Source: a bacterium (GTDB lineage Bacteria > Bdellovibrionota_B > Oligoflexia > Silvanigrellales > Silvanigrellaceae). Taken from it: a DNA stretch of 64,000 nucleotides. The notes below the pieces were generated by a model that saw only the letters and a program-made list of their open reading frames with translations, was not told where the DNA came from and did no database searches. The DNA lies in assembly GCA_009918675.1 (NCBI GenBank), contig RGDM01000012.1, positions 1 to 64,000 of the forward strand. Direction: 5' to 3'. How positions within the stretch are numbered: the stretch's first letter is position 1; each line of letters begins with the position of its first letter. The translations under genes were made by a program, and so were the position numbers. Shown here piece after piece: positions 17,829-26,588 of the stretch.

Positions 17829-18494
17829 CTACTTCAATGGATCAAGCTTGGCCGGAGCGCTTTGGGGCTCGTAACCGGGTGGCGGTGCGGGCGTTGAACC
17901 TCGATTCAAACGGTCTGCATATCCGCGGAACCAGCCCCAGAAGGCCTGCCAAGCCTGCTCTTTAAGAAACTTCCAAAAAGGCAGGTCGCCATAGACAAGG
18001 TGAGCATTCAGGGTTGTTTCACCCACCTCGACCCAAATCGGACGAGAAAATTTGAAAGATTCATCCATTGGCTCAAAGACGGCGAGCCCTTCAACAGGTC
18101 CTGAGGCACGCGCAATCACGGCGTTGAAAGAACCGAAATCGAGAACACGGTTATGATTTCCGTCGTGAAATACAGTTATATAAGCGGGATAAGGGAGATC
18201 TTTAAATTTGAGAATAACGCTGGTTTGATCGTGCGGCGCATCAACACAAACCAAGTGCTCGTCGACAAATTTTTGCGTCAATGCGTCATCCCCAGCGCGT
18301 GCAAATCCACAGACCGTATCAGCGCCCTCTTTCGTTTTTTGTTTGTTAATTCCGTTGACGATGAGGTTCAAATGACGTCCCGTTTGACCAGAAAGTTGTA
18401 ACGAGTCGGTTTCAGAGGTTGACGCAAGCGAAAGCTTTTTACAACCAACGAGCATGCAACACACAAGCGCTAATGATGCGTATAACAGCTTCAT
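17829..18494 (-). CDS. DUF2141-like lipoprotein
   Basis: This 221-residue protein has a short signal peptide ending LVGC (Cys18), followed by KK. Residues about 40-160 follow the DUF2141 pattern: a strand LNLIVNGI, then FKDLPYPAYITVFHDGNHNRVLDFG, which matches the usual LPxGxYAIxxxHDxNxNxxLD core. The family is predicted extracellular and its function is not known. The C-terminal 60 residues contain a Trp-rich helix and a Pro-rich end. The ATG at 18494 overlaps the stop of the exporter at 18491 (ATGA), so the two are coupled. It follows GAGGAG. Confidence 0.75.
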   Translation of the reverse strand: MKLLYASLALVCCMLVGCKKLSLASTSETDSLQLSGQTGRHLNLIVNGINKQKTKEGADTVCGFARAGDDALTQKFVDEHLVCVDAPHDQTSVILKFKDLPYPAYITVFHDGNHNRVLDFGSFNAVIARASGPVEGLAVFEPMDESFKFSRPIWVEVGETTLNAHLVYGDLPFWKFLKEQAWQAFWGWFRGYADRLNRGSTPAPPPGYEPQSAPAKLDPLK

Positions 18495-19528
18495 GGAAGG
18501 CTCCTCTGCGTATTCTCAGGCGCAGAAGTCATTTGCAGTTGACGAGGAAACTTTTTCACAAAACGGTTTTCAGTTGAGGCCAGAGTTAAAAGCAAGACGC
18601 CTGACAAAATAAAAATCGAACCGAAAATCATCAAAGGAGTGAGCGTTTCTTGTAGAAAAACCCCTGACAGGAAAAGTCCAAAAAGAGTTTGCAGACAAAC
18701 AAATCCGCCGACCAAACTGGGTTTCACTCGCTGCAACGCCCATGTGTTCAAGAAATAGGTCAAGGCCGTTGCACCCAACAGCAAAAAGCCAAGACCTATC
18801 CAAAATGAGCTTGGCAGCGCGTGAACTTCACTTTTCAAAAGGAGAGAATCTGGCAGCGACCACCAACCGAACGTGCGGCCCAGCCACAGACCACACCAGG
18901 CCGCGCTGTTCATTAAGAATCCATAGAAAAAAAGCCAAAAGCTGAAACGAAATGAGCCCAATCGCGTCGGCAAATAACCAACTTGCGACAAATAAAAGGC
19001 ATAACTTGCTGCGCTCATTACGTTTAGAGCATTTGCCCAGTGTGCTCCTGAATGAGCAGTTGTTGAGATTCGTGCAGCGGAAAAACTTCCTGACGACAAA
19101 ACCGAAGCAACACCAAAGCCACCTAGGAGAATGGCAATCAACGTCAATGATTGAAATTTCTCTCGACCGGACCAAACCGAAAAGAGCAATGTAAAAAGCG
19201 CTATAGTTGGGGTGATAATTGAGGTGATGGATGCGCTCGTTTGAGGAAGTGCAACAAACAACGCAAGCTGATTAAAGGTGATGCCAAAAAAAGCCAACAC
19301 AACAAGACGAAGGTGGGTTGCTCGACTCAGAACGGTTTCAAAGTCATCGGGGCTCCTTTGCTTGCGATCAAAGAGGAGGCTCAGCAAAAGAAAAAATAAT
19401 GTTGCAAATGCACTGCGAAGAACAACGACAAAAAATGGATGCGCGTGGCTGAGAACAAACTTTGAGGCAACCGGCAATCCACCAAACAGAAGCTGAACAC
19501 AAAGAAGAGCAAAAAGAGGCGCCAGCAT
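18491..19528 (-). CDS. DMT-superfamily (EamA) transporter
   Basis: This 345-residue inner-membrane protein has about ten hydrophobic helices arranged as two EamA repeats. The first begins LFGGLPVASKFVLSHAHPFFVVVLRS, and the second contains LTYFLNTWALQRVKPSLVGG and a G-rich helix ending FGSIFILSGVLLL. Such proteins export metabolites or amino acids, but the substrate is not readable. ATG at 19528 has TTGGAG nine bases ahead, and a TTG start at 19543 is less likely. The last base pairs overlap the DUF2141-like lipoprotein start. Confidence 0.88.
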   Translation of the reverse strand: MLAPLFALLCVQLLFGGLPVASKFVLSHAHPFFVVVLRSAFATLFFLLLSLLFDRKQRSPDDFETVLSRATHLRLVVLAFFGITFNQLALFVALPQTSASITSIITPTIALFTLLFSVWSGREKFQSLTLIAILLGGFGVASVLSSGSFSAARISTTAHSGAHWANALNVMSAASYAFYLSQVGYLPTRLGSFRFSFWLFFYGFLMNSAAWCGLWLGRTFGWWSLPDSLLLKSEVHALPSSFWIGLGFLLLGATALTYFLNTWALQRVKPSLVGGFVCLQTLFGLFLSGVFLQETLTPLMIFGSIFILSGVLLLTLASTENRFVKKFPRQLQMTSAPENTQRSLP

Positions 19529-19588
19529 TAAAATAGACTCCAACTCACATGAAAGAACGACCGACGCACAGCTTCAACAAATGGATAC

Positions 19589-20824
19589 TTAGACGGCCAG
19601 CACAAGGGCAGGACTCGCCGGATCTGCAAGCAACTCAAGCCCCTGAATCACCGCATCTGCCGGCACTAATGCGGCTTCCTCTGCGCTCAGTGCCAACAAC
19701 TGCTCTCCATGGCGAGAGTTTATCTGAATAAGACCCGAAACAACAAACACGATCGTGAAGGAAGCGTCAGGCTGGAGCTCGACAGCAATGGAATCGCCCG
19801 AATTGAGGGAGGTTCGAAAGACCTTGAACTGCGGAAAATCAACAATTCGCTTCCAGCCCAAATTCGCAGCGTGCTTCGGATCTTTTTGAGGCGTCGGAAG
19901 AAGGTGTTCTTCGGATTGAGAATTCGATTGAAGCTGGCGAGTGCCAACCTGGAAACGCGCTGCTGCCAGTGCCTGAAATGTGTCCCAATGTTTTTGGGTT
20001 TGCACCTGCTGATTGAACGCGAGAATCCAACGTTCGTAGGTTGGAGTCTGGAATTCAACCACACGCACACCATGTTGCAAACTGTGCGGCGTGAACGGAG
20101 GCACTTCTATCACGCTGCCCACAGTCACCTTCAAGATTCCAAAATACGAGCGCACTGTTTGCCAGAGTTGCTTTTCGCGTTCGATATCGTCTGGCCTTTG
20201 AGGTTCAAGAGTTTCACCATCCAATCGTCTGCGGACCTTTTCATATTTTTCGACGTCTGCCTGCAAAGCGACAAGAAATGAGTCGCTATCGCCATTGAAC
20301 TGAGTGATTTTTTCTGACGAAAAACCAAAAAGAACCTCGCCCTCGCCTGTCGGCCAAGCATTTTTATCGACACCACTGACAATATACGTTTCCCATTTCT
20401 CGCGATGTACTTCTATATACAAACTTCCGCGGCTAGGATCTGGCAAAGGATCGAGAATTTTGAGCAGTGATGGCGCCGGAATTGTTTCACTGGCTCGCGT
20501 TTTCGCATGAGTCAAAAGAGTCAGATAGGCAGGCAATGAAAGACGATGACCGGATGAAAATTGGACATCACACACTCCGCGTTTTTCAATCCCGGTATAC
20601 CAAATTTCGCTTCCCCACGGTTTAGCTTCACGATGGTTCAGTAATTTCACGGGTGCGTTTAAAGGCAGCCAGGGCTGCGACGCTAGCGCAATTTCGCCTT
20701 CACTTGAAAGACGCGCAGAGCGCCCTTGTGAAGAAGTATTCACTTGAAAGAAGACTTCAGGCAGACCAGGAACGCCCCACACTTTTTCAAGCGACACCTT
20801 GTGAATTTGCATAGACTCGGACAT
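19589..20824 (-). CDS. Cupin, class I mannose-6-phosphate isomerase-like protein
   Basis: The 411-residue protein looks like a bicupin related to type I phosphomannose isomerase. Visible family-like features are KPWGSEIWYTG near 75-85, the strand SLYIEVHREKWETYIVSGVDKNAWP near 135, the helix-rich insert in the middle, and VPPFTPHSLQHGVRVVEFQTP near 250. I cannot place all four zinc ligands of true ManA with confidence, so sugar isomerase activity is a guess. The C-terminal cupin (about 330-411) has no obvious metal set. The ATG at 20824 lies 11 bases after the mutM stop, so it is in the cNMP-binding/mutM operon. An in-frame start at 20860 would overlap mutM. Confidence 0.6.
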   Translation of the reverse strand: MSESMQIHKVSLEKVWGVPGLPEVFFQVNTSSQGRSARLSSEGEIALASQPWLPLNAPVKLLNHREAKPWGSEIWYTGIEKRGVCDVQFSSGHRLSLPAYLTLLTHAKTRASETIPAPSLLKILDPLPDPSRGSLYIEVHREKWETYIVSGVDKNAWPTGEGEVLFGFSSEKITQFNGDSDSFLVALQADVEKYEKVRRRLDGETLEPQRPDDIEREKQLWQTVRSYFGILKVTVGSVIEVPPFTPHSLQHGVRVVEFQTPTYERWILAFNQQVQTQKHWDTFQALAAARFQVGTRQLQSNSQSEEHLLPTPQKDPKHAANLGWKRIVDFPQFKVFRTSLNSGDSIAVELQPDASFTIVFVVSGLIQINSRHGEQLLALSAEEAALVPADAVIQGLELLADPASPALVLAV

Positions 20825-20835
20825 GAGTTTCTCAC

Positions 20836-21648
20836 TTATTTTTGGCAACGCGGACACCACCAGCTACTGCGCCCCGATTGCACGCAGCGTTGAATGATCC
20901 CGGAGCAGCCTTGTTTCAAGCATGGCTCAAGAGTGCGATCATAGACAAGATGAAGTTCTTGAAAGCCACCTTGTTCGCCATGAAGCCGACGGTAGGTTGA
21001 GATTGTTGAGCCACCCGCATCAATGGCATGCGCCAGAAGCGGCGGAATAACCTCTGCCAGACGAAGATATTCTTGCGGCTTCACCCGCAGACACTTCCGG
21101 CGTGGTGAAACACCCGCTCGGAAAAGCGCTTCGAGAGCATAAATATTGCCAAGTCCTCCGATGAGCGTTTGATCCATCAAAGCATCTTTGATGCTGCGCA
21201 GAGAGCGACGAAATGCAGGATGAGAGAAGACCTCTTGTAGACTTCTTGGGTTGAGCGGATCGGCAGCCTTTGAGATCTCCTCGTACGAGACGACAGGTCG
21301 CCAGAAACCAAAACGACGTGGATCTATAAATGCCAATGCAGAGCCATCTTGAAATAGAAGAGTGACGTGTTCATGAAGAGCAACCTTTGGGTACTGCGAG
21401 GGAAGAAACGAGCCGCTCATACCAAGACTAACAGCAACCATTCCCTGCTCTGTGCGCAGGACAAGTTGTTTGGCAACACGCTGTGGTGCGAGAAATGTGG
21501 AACCTTGAGAAAAGATTCGCTCGAGTGATTTTTTGTCAAAGGGAAATCGCAAATCAGGGCGATGAAAGCGCACGCCGCTTAGTCTTTTTCCGGCGAATTC
21601 CCGGCCAATGGCGTGAGCGAAGGATTCAACTTCTGGGAGTTCTGGCAT
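20836..21648 (-). CDS. mutM: Formamidopyrimidine-DNA glycosylase
   Basis: This 270-residue enzyme removes oxidised purines such as 8-oxoguanine and nicks the abasic site. The protein starts with the required MPELPEVE (catalytic Pro after Met removal, then Glu), which fixes the start at 21648. A conserved Lys lies in RVAKQLVL near 56. The middle carries the GGLGNIYA helix of the helix-two-turn-helix, and the C-terminus is a zinc finger with cysteines at 243, 248, 265 and 268. The first cysteine pair is spaced by four residues and not two, a minor departure. Its first 70 bases overlap the end of the cNMP-binding gene in another frame. Confidence 0.95.
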   Translation of the reverse strand: MPELPEVESFAHAIGREFAGKRLSGVRFHRPDLRFPFDKKSLERIFSQGSTFLAPQRVAKQLVLRTEQGMVAVSLGMSGSFLPSQYPKVALHEHVTLLFQDGSALAFIDPRRFGFWRPVVSYEEISKAADPLNPRSLQEVFSHPAFRRSLRSIKDALMDQTLIGGLGNIYALEALFRAGVSPRRKCLRVKPQEYLRLAEVIPPLLAHAIDAGGSTISTYRRLHGEQGGFQELHLVYDRTLEPCLKQGCSGIIQRCVQSGRSSWWCPRCQK

Positions 21649-22190
21649 GTGGTCACTTCTCCGCTGCGTGACAGAGCATATTTCCACAATTGCTTTTGAC
21701 TCAAGATAAACTGTTCATCAAGCCCACGCAGGCGTAAACTCAAAATTTCTGCAAAATTAGTGTAAAACTTAAGCGCAAGATCGCGATTGTCTGCCAATTT
21801 ATTTCGCCAATTCTCGCCTTCCAAGTAGTACGCAACCACGCGGGTTTGTGCTGAAACTGTTGCACTGCGGGGCTGCTTGTCGACAAAGCTCAATTCACCA
21901 AAACTCGCCCCCTTGCCCAGGTGGGTCAGCAGATGTCCATCCCCAGCCCCGGTTTTTCCGGATTTATAAATGGCAACTGTACCTTCCAGGACAAGAAACA
22001 TCCCCTCACTGACTTCGCCTTCAATGATAATATTGGTTGCGGCCTTATAGAGACGTACTTCGCCCAGCGCATAAATCCGCGCCAAGTCGCTGCGAGAAAT
22101 TCCGGCAAAAAAAGGCAAGGCCTCGAGCAGGTACGCCCCATACTCAGGGTTAAGATAATCTTGAGAAATCTCGTTCTCTGCCGAAGACAT
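21579..22190 (-). CDS. Cyclic-nucleotide-binding domain protein without DNA-binding domain
   Basis: The 203-residue protein carries one cNMP-binding beta-roll at about residues 25-140. The pattern is clear: GEVSEGMFLVLEGTVAIYKSG, then LGKGASFGELSFVDKQPRSATVSA, where FGEL and RSATV form the phosphate-binding cassette. There is no helix-turn-helix after it, so it is not a CRP-type activator. The remaining helices and a Ser/Asn-rich tail may bind a partner. The start ATG at 22190 follows GGGAG. The frame stays open to 22430, but that extension is basic and low in conservation. The gene overlaps mutM by 70 bases on the same strand, which is a long overlap. Confidence 0.82.
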   Translation of the reverse strand: MSSAENEISQDYLNPEYGAYLLEALPFFAGISRSDLARIYALGEVRLYKAATNIIIEGEVSEGMFLVLEGTVAIYKSGKTGAGDGHLLTHLGKGASFGELSFVDKQPRSATVSAQTRVVAYYLEGENWRNKLADNRDLALKFYTNFAEILSLRLRGLDEQFILSQKQLWKYALSRSGEVTTCQNSQKLNPSLTPLAGNSPEKD

Positions 22191-22299
22191 GAGAAGAACT
22201 CCCTGCGCCTCGGGGCAAAACATTCTCTCCTTGAGAGTGCTGTGACCCGTCAGAGTGTTCGGAATCTTTGCGACTTTCTTGATCCGGGAATTTTGGCGG

Positions 22300-22740
22300 A
22301 TGAAAATAGAATCACTAAATCTCGATAAAATTCGTGTGGGAGAAGTCCTTTTAGGGCGCAATTTGTGGCCACAAGGGCAGCCACAGCTTCGTCTTGTTAT
22401 TGTTGAATCAGAGGCGGGAAATCTCATCAATCTTGCCCCCTTTTGTGCACTTTTTGCTGACGACGAGGCACTGGAAGGAGATGAAGACTGGCTACAAAAG
22501 AGCGTTGAAAGGGCCGCGGCGCCGCGTTTTTTGGCTCACCCAATTCTTGAAATTGGTGACCTACTTCGCCATCGAGACAGACCTTGTGCGATCAGCGAAA
22601 CCCGCAGCAACGATTGGCACGTGCGGATCCGCTATTCGGATAGCGACGGCGGAGAATTCTATGGAAATTTATTGTGGATGGACATTTACCCCACTTTAAA
22701 CCTTGTCGACCTGAACGCGGCGTGGCCCGCCTTCCCGTGA
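22300..22740 (+). CDS. Hypothetical protein
   Basis: This 146-residue protein matches no family I recognise. It is acidic, with a beta-rich first half (PQLRLVIVESEAGNLINLAPF) and a second half containing WHVRIRYSDSDGGEF. There is no signal peptide and no membrane segment. The ATG at 22300 follows GGCGG closely, and an upstream in-frame start at 22255 lacks a site. It is divergent from the cNMP-binding gene (110 bases) and its 3' end overlaps hisIE by 45 bases in convergent orientation. The composition is protein-like, so it is probably real. Confidence 0.6.
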   Translation: MKIESLNLDKIRVGEVLLGRNLWPQGQPQLRLVIVESEAGNLINLAPFCALFADDEALEGDEDWLQKSVERAAAPRFLAHPILEIGDLLRHRDRPCAISETRSNDWHVRIRYSDSDGGEFYGNLLWMDIYPTLNLVDLNAAWPAFP

Positions 22741-23391
22741 CTTCAATACGGCCCAAACTTCGTCCGGGGTTATTTTTAAAGCCGCAAGAGTGACAAGCCA
22801 GTGATAAATGAGATCAGCCGACTCTGAGCAAAACTCATCCTTCTGTTCGGTTATGGTGAGGTTCTTGGCAGCAAGGATAGCTTCTGTGCATTCTTCTCCT
22901 AACTTGCGCAGAACGCGATCAATCCCTGCCGACAGCAACTTCTGGGTGTAGCTGTCTGGGTCTTCGCCAGCGGCACGCTTTTGGATGGTGGCAAACACTC
23001 TTGCCAGCACCGCCGCCGGCCACTCAACGCTTTCAAAACCACCCTCGGCTGTCTCAGGATCAAAGCAGGTTTCCGATTGGCGATGACAGGTCGGACCCTG
23101 TGGTTCAACCAACGCCAGCAGAGCATCTGCATCACAATCCACCAACAAACGCCTGACTTTCAGGGTATGCCCAGAACTTTCACCCTTTTTCCAAAGTCGG
23201 CCTTTTGAGCGTGACCAAAAAACAACCTCTCCAGAGGACTGGGTTTGCTCCCACGCTTCTTTGGAAACATAGCCAACCATGAGCACCTGCCCGGTGCCTA
23301 CGTTCTGGCACACAAGCGGCAACAGCGCGGGTTGTTCTGCCGAAAAAACAACTGCTTTACCCCAATCCGGCTGGTGATTTTTGAAGCTCAT
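22696..23391 (-). CDS. hisIE: Bifunctional phosphoribosyl-AMP cyclohydrolase / phosphoribosyl-ATP diphosphatase
   Basis: The 231-residue fusion performs steps 2 and 3 of histidine synthesis. The HisI part (1-120) has MVGYVSKEAWEQT, VVFWSRSKGRLWKKGESSG, the metal ligands in DCDADALL and the zinc cysteine in PTCHRQSETCF. The HisE part (about 125-231) is a MazG-like helical domain with KLGEECTEAILAAKN and SESADLIYHWLV carrying the magnesium carboxylates. ATG at 23391 follows GGGAAAGAA. The frame is open to 23688 but that stretch is not HisI-like. No other his gene is in the window, so the pathway is scattered in this genome. Confidence 0.95.
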   Translation of the reverse strand: MSFKNHQPDWGKAVVFSAEQPALLPLVCQNVGTGQVLMVGYVSKEAWEQTQSSGEVVFWSRSKGRLWKKGESSGHTLKVRRLLVDCDADALLALVEPQGPTCHRQSETCFDPETAEGGFESVEWPAAVLARVFATIQKRAAGEDPDSYTQKLLSAGIDRVLRKLGEECTEAILAAKNLTITEQKDEFCSESADLIYHWLVTLAALKITPDEVWAVLKSREGGPRRVQVDKV

Positions 23392-23511
23392 GTGCGATTC
23401 TTTCCCATGACAAAAGCATTGGCAATTCGAATAACGGCTCCCTCGCTTGTGAGAGACTCGGAGCAGCTGCGGCCCCCCCCAGGCGTCATTTCGCTGAGGA
23501 GAATCTTTTCT

Positions 23512-23991
23512 ATGAATGTCTTCAGAACTGCAACCGGACAAGCGATTCGGGATATTATAACCGACCATAGTCAGGAAAACCGTTTTGGACGCACATTGAC
23601 CGATGCGGATCTCGATGCCATTTGCGAACGCGTGGTTGACTTGTTTGAAATGACCCTGAAACTGCGAGCGCAACTCGGGGGTGGGCATGCGATGGCGTCA
23701 GGCGAACCTACTCAGGCGTCAGGGACACGGGCACAAAACCCACCTCGCGCTGTGCGCTGGGACGAAGAAAGAACAAACCTGCCAAGCACGCGAGCGGCTT
23801 CTGAAATCTATGATTTTGCGCCCCTGGAAAAAAACAATCGCGCCGATGCACTTGCGCAAGTAGCGCCGCAAAAAGAAGCCGACATCAGCTTTAAATTACC
23901 GCGCAAAAGGATCAGCGTTTCGGGTGAGGAACGGGAAACACTGATGCGTCGGGCGCAGTCGAGCGCAGTGGCCCCACACCACGTCCCTTGA
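23512..23991 (+). CDS. Hypothetical protein
   Basis: This 159-residue protein is of unknown function. The N-terminal 55 residues are helical and well ordered (ATGQAIRDIITDHSQENRFG, then DADLDAICERVVDLFEM). The rest is polar and looks disordered, ending in a basic segment. The ATG at 23512 has GAGGAGAA upstream, which is the best start in the open frame. It is divergent from hisIE by 120 bases. Its end overlaps the SCP2-like gene by 80 bases in convergent orientation, which is long and makes the tail less certain. Confidence 0.55.
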   Translation: MNVFRTATGQAIRDIITDHSQENRFGRTLTDADLDAICERVVDLFEMTLKLRAQLGGGHAMASGEPTQASGTRAQNPPRAVRWDEERTNLPSTRAASEIYDFAPLEKNNRADALAQVAPQKEADISFKLPRKRISVSGEERETLMRRAQSSAVAPHHVP

Positions 23992-24460
23992 GAACGGCAA
24001 CAAGCCGCATAAAACAGGGTAAGTCTCCGGAGATCTTCACTAGCCCACTGAGATAGGCGACCTTCGCGCGCAAATTGCCATGCAGCAAGCGACGCAGAGT
24101 GTTAGTTTCGGTTGTGACAGTGACACGCACTTGCCCTGCGATTAAAGCGGCAACCGCCTCCGGCTCAAGCTCAAGTGGTGCTCCCAAATCAAATGCAATG
24201 CCTGGATGCGCGCCATCTAACCAGCGACCACTGGAGACTGTTTCAGGAGTCACAGCCACCAGAAAGCGCGGCGCTCCATCTATGATAAACAGATAATCAC
24301 CACGAAAAGACGCACGATCATCATTCGGAAGCGCTTCAAGATCTCGCACCACCCAAGCGCGAAATTGATCGGCAATCGACCAAAGTGAATCAGACGCAGC
24401 CTCGCCAGACTCTGCAGCTGATGGGCCGTTGGAGGATTGAGTGGGGCTGCGATTCGCCAT
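23912..24460 (-). CDS. SCP2 sterol-carrier-like domain protein
   Basis: The 182-residue protein has an SCP2-like fold at about residues 30-155. It begins SIADQFRAWVVRDLEAL, has the strand FRGDYLFIIDG and ends with the family's usual helix LRRLLHGNLRAKVAYLSGLVKISGD followed by MRLVAVL. Such domains bind lipids or fatty acyl groups in a hydrophobic tunnel. The N- and C-terminal ends are low in complexity. ATG at 24460 follows CAGGGTTC; an upstream ATG at 24559 has no site. It lies 123 bases after the Ser/Thr kinase stop on the same strand. Its link to signalling is not evident. Confidence 0.7.
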   Translation of the reverse strand: MANRSPTQSSNGPSAAESGEAASDSLWSIADQFRAWVVRDLEALPNDDRASFRGDYLFIIDGAPRFLVAVTPETVSSGRWLDGAHPGIAFDLGAPLELEPEAVAALIAGQVRVTVTTETNTLRRLLHGNLRAKVAYLSGLVKISGDLPCFMRLVAVLKGRGVGPLRSTAPDASVFPVPHPKR

Positions 24461-24583
24461 CTTGAACCCTGGTCTGAAAATGATCGATTTAGACGACAAA
24501 ACCCTCTCATAAAGCAGGCGCCGCAAAGAGTCTAGGTTGAGTGCGCCATGCTGGACCATGACAGCAGCGGGAGAAGATTTTTC

Positions 24584-26473
24584 TCAAATGACCGTTTTGA
24601 AGGAGACGCCCATGCCGAAAGTAGAATCATTTCTTGCAATCGCGCAGTTCAAGTTTGCGAACAGCAACTCGTGAAAGGTCGTCTTTTGTGAGGGTTTCTT
24701 CATAAACTCCGGTTTTGCAATATATGGGCTGTCTCCCGCATCCCAGCCCTCTAAATTGCTGACCAATGCGCCGGGAGGATCGGTGACAATTCTCAAGGTT
24801 GCGCCTGGCTCAGCAGAGTTGCGCTCGAGTATCACCTGTTCCTGCAGCTTGCCTCCGGAAGACGATGCTTTGAAATCGAGTTGCTTGGTTCTGAGCCCTG
24901 GTCGCGATAACGTCACCACATGTTGACCTACCGGGACGTTAATCTGCAAAGGAAACTCCATTGGTCTGCCTTTGCCTAAGGGTCGACCATTGAGCTCAAC
25001 CATCAATCGAATATTCTCTGGCGACGTGCTAATAATGAGGCTCGATTGCACACCGCTGCCTCTGTTTTTCATAAAATAAAGAGCAGCAAATAACCCTCCC
25101 ATGGCCAGAACTAAAACAAGCAGAGGCAATGCCAAACTTCGCGATGAAGATTTACCGCGCATTGCAGGCTCAAAATAGACCGACGGGGGCACTCCTCCTG
25201 AAACAGGTGCAGCAATGTTTCTGTTGCGCGTTAACTGAACAGAGCCGGATTTTTGGAAACCAAGACTGCTCGGTTTTCGCTTCAAATCCAGCGAGCGGAT
25301 ATCATCGTCGAGGTCAAATTCTTGTTTCTTAGCCGGCTGCCCTAGGCCAACCGCAGACCCCATCCGAAGCGATGGCGCACCCCCGGTGCGAACAACGTTG
25401 CGCGGATTGGTAAGAGCCGAACTTAGGTCAACGACCTGCGATGACAAATTTGAATTGATGCGCTCACCAAAAACCGTATTGCCTTTTAGTGCCGAATCAA
25501 AATTTCCTACAGGCAGTGCCAACGTTGAGCGCAAGCGTTCACGGGCTGCCTCAAGACGTTCGGCAAAAAGCGAATGCATGAAATCAGAGAGTTCACCGAT
25601 GAAAAAATCGGGCCGGTATTTGTAGAGAAACCGACTCAGGTCTCGAACAGCTTCCCGACCGGTTTGATACCTTTGCAGTGGATCCTTTGAGAGAAGCCGC
25701 ATGACAATTGCATCGAGTTCCGCAGGAACATGACTCCCATTCACTTCGCTCGGTGGACGAATGTTACAATTTCGAACAGCCTCAAGAACCGCAAGATCTT
25801 CGCCCTTGAACAAGCGAGTCATGGTCAGCATTTCAAATAGGATAATTCCAACGGCAAAGAGGTCGGTGCGGGCATCGATATTATAACCGCTGGCTTGCTC
25901 AGGGCTCATGTAACGAAACTTACCCTTAAGAACACCCACTCGCGTATTAGAATTTTGATTTTCGGCTTTCGCAATTCCAAAGTCGGTGATCTTAACGTCG
26001 CCGTCGTAGCTGACAAGAATATTCTGCGGACTGACGTCTCGATGAATGATTCCCATCGACTTTCCACTCACATCGACAGCCGCATGGGCGTAAGAAAGCC
26101 CTGACAAGGTTTCCATTGCAATAAAGCAGGCAAGCTCTGGAGGAATTCTTTTCTTTTGTTGTTCAGCAGCAGACAACACAGCTCGCAGATCTTGGCCATC
26201 GACAAACTCCATGACCAACATGTAACTTGAGCTGTCTGAAACAAAATCAAAAACCTGGACTATATTTTTATTTTGCAATTGCTTGGCAACGTTTGCTTCA
26301 TTGCGAAACATTTCGACGAATTCATTGTCTTGAGCGTAATGTGGCAGAATTCGCTTAAACGCACAAACGCGAGCAAAGCCATCAATTCCCACGCTCTTGC
26401 CGAGGTGGATTTCAGCCATCCCCCCCTGTGCAATTCGCTCGGTGAGAATGTATTTGGGCTGGCTTGTCGCCAT
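24584..26473 (-). CDS. Membrane Ser/Thr protein kinase with C-terminal PEGA domains
   Basis: This 629-residue kinase has a Hanks-type catalytic domain at residues 8-290. The glycine loop is AQGGMAE, the ATP lysine is K40, the catalytic loop is HRDVSPQN (D146), the metal motif is DFG (D164) and the activation segment ends in MSPEQA. The HRDVSPQN form is typical of myxobacterial and delta-proteobacterial kinases. A long linker leads to a single membrane helix near 445-470. Beyond the membrane are beta modules resembling PEGA domains (NGRPLGKGRPMEFPLQINVPVGQHVVTL pattern, and DPPGALVSN). The outer part may sense the envelope. The FHA protein encoded just upstream could read its phosphothreonines. 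ATG at 26473 follows AAGGAG. Confidence 0.93.
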   Translation of the reverse strand: MATSQPKYILTERIAQGGMAEIHLGKSVGIDGFARVCAFKRILPHYAQDNEFVEMFRNEANVAKQLQNKNIVQVFDFVSDSSSYMLVMEFVDGQDLRAVLSAAEQQKKRIPPELACFIAMETLSGLSYAHAAVDVSGKSMGIIHRDVSPQNILVSYDGDVKITDFGIAKAENQNSNTRVGVLKGKFRYMSPEQASGYNIDARTDLFAVGIILFEMLTMTRLFKGEDLAVLEAVRNCNIRPPSEVNGSHVPAELDAIVMRLLSKDPLQRYQTGREAVRDLSRFLYKYRPDFFIGELSDFMHSLFAERLEAARERLRSTLALPVGNFDSALKGNTVFGERINSNLSSQVVDLSSALTNPRNVVRTGGAPSLRMGSAVGLGQPAKKQEFDLDDDIRSLDLKRKPSSLGFQKSGSVQLTRNRNIAAPVSGGVPPSVYFEPAMRGKSSSRSLALPLLVLVLAMGGLFAALYFMKNRGSGVQSSLIISTSPENIRLMVELNGRPLGKGRPMEFPLQINVPVGQHVVTLSRPGLRTKQLDFKASSSGGKLQEQVILERNSAEPGATLRIVTDPPGALVSNLEGWDAGDSPYIAKPEFMKKPSQKTTFHELLFANLNCAIARNDSTFGMGVSFKTVI

Positions 26474-26588
26474 GTCCGCGCTTGCTCCTTCGCGTCAGAG
26501 CATGATCCCATCAACCCATCAGGGAAAAAACCGCTCTGACTCAGCGAAGGTATCGGACGTGTCGGAGGGGAATTGATGTGTCAAAAAC

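Noticed and set aside
23392..23688. N-terminal extension of hisIE
   Set aside because: The HisI domain begins at the ATG at 23391 with a ribosome site; the extension is not HisI-like.
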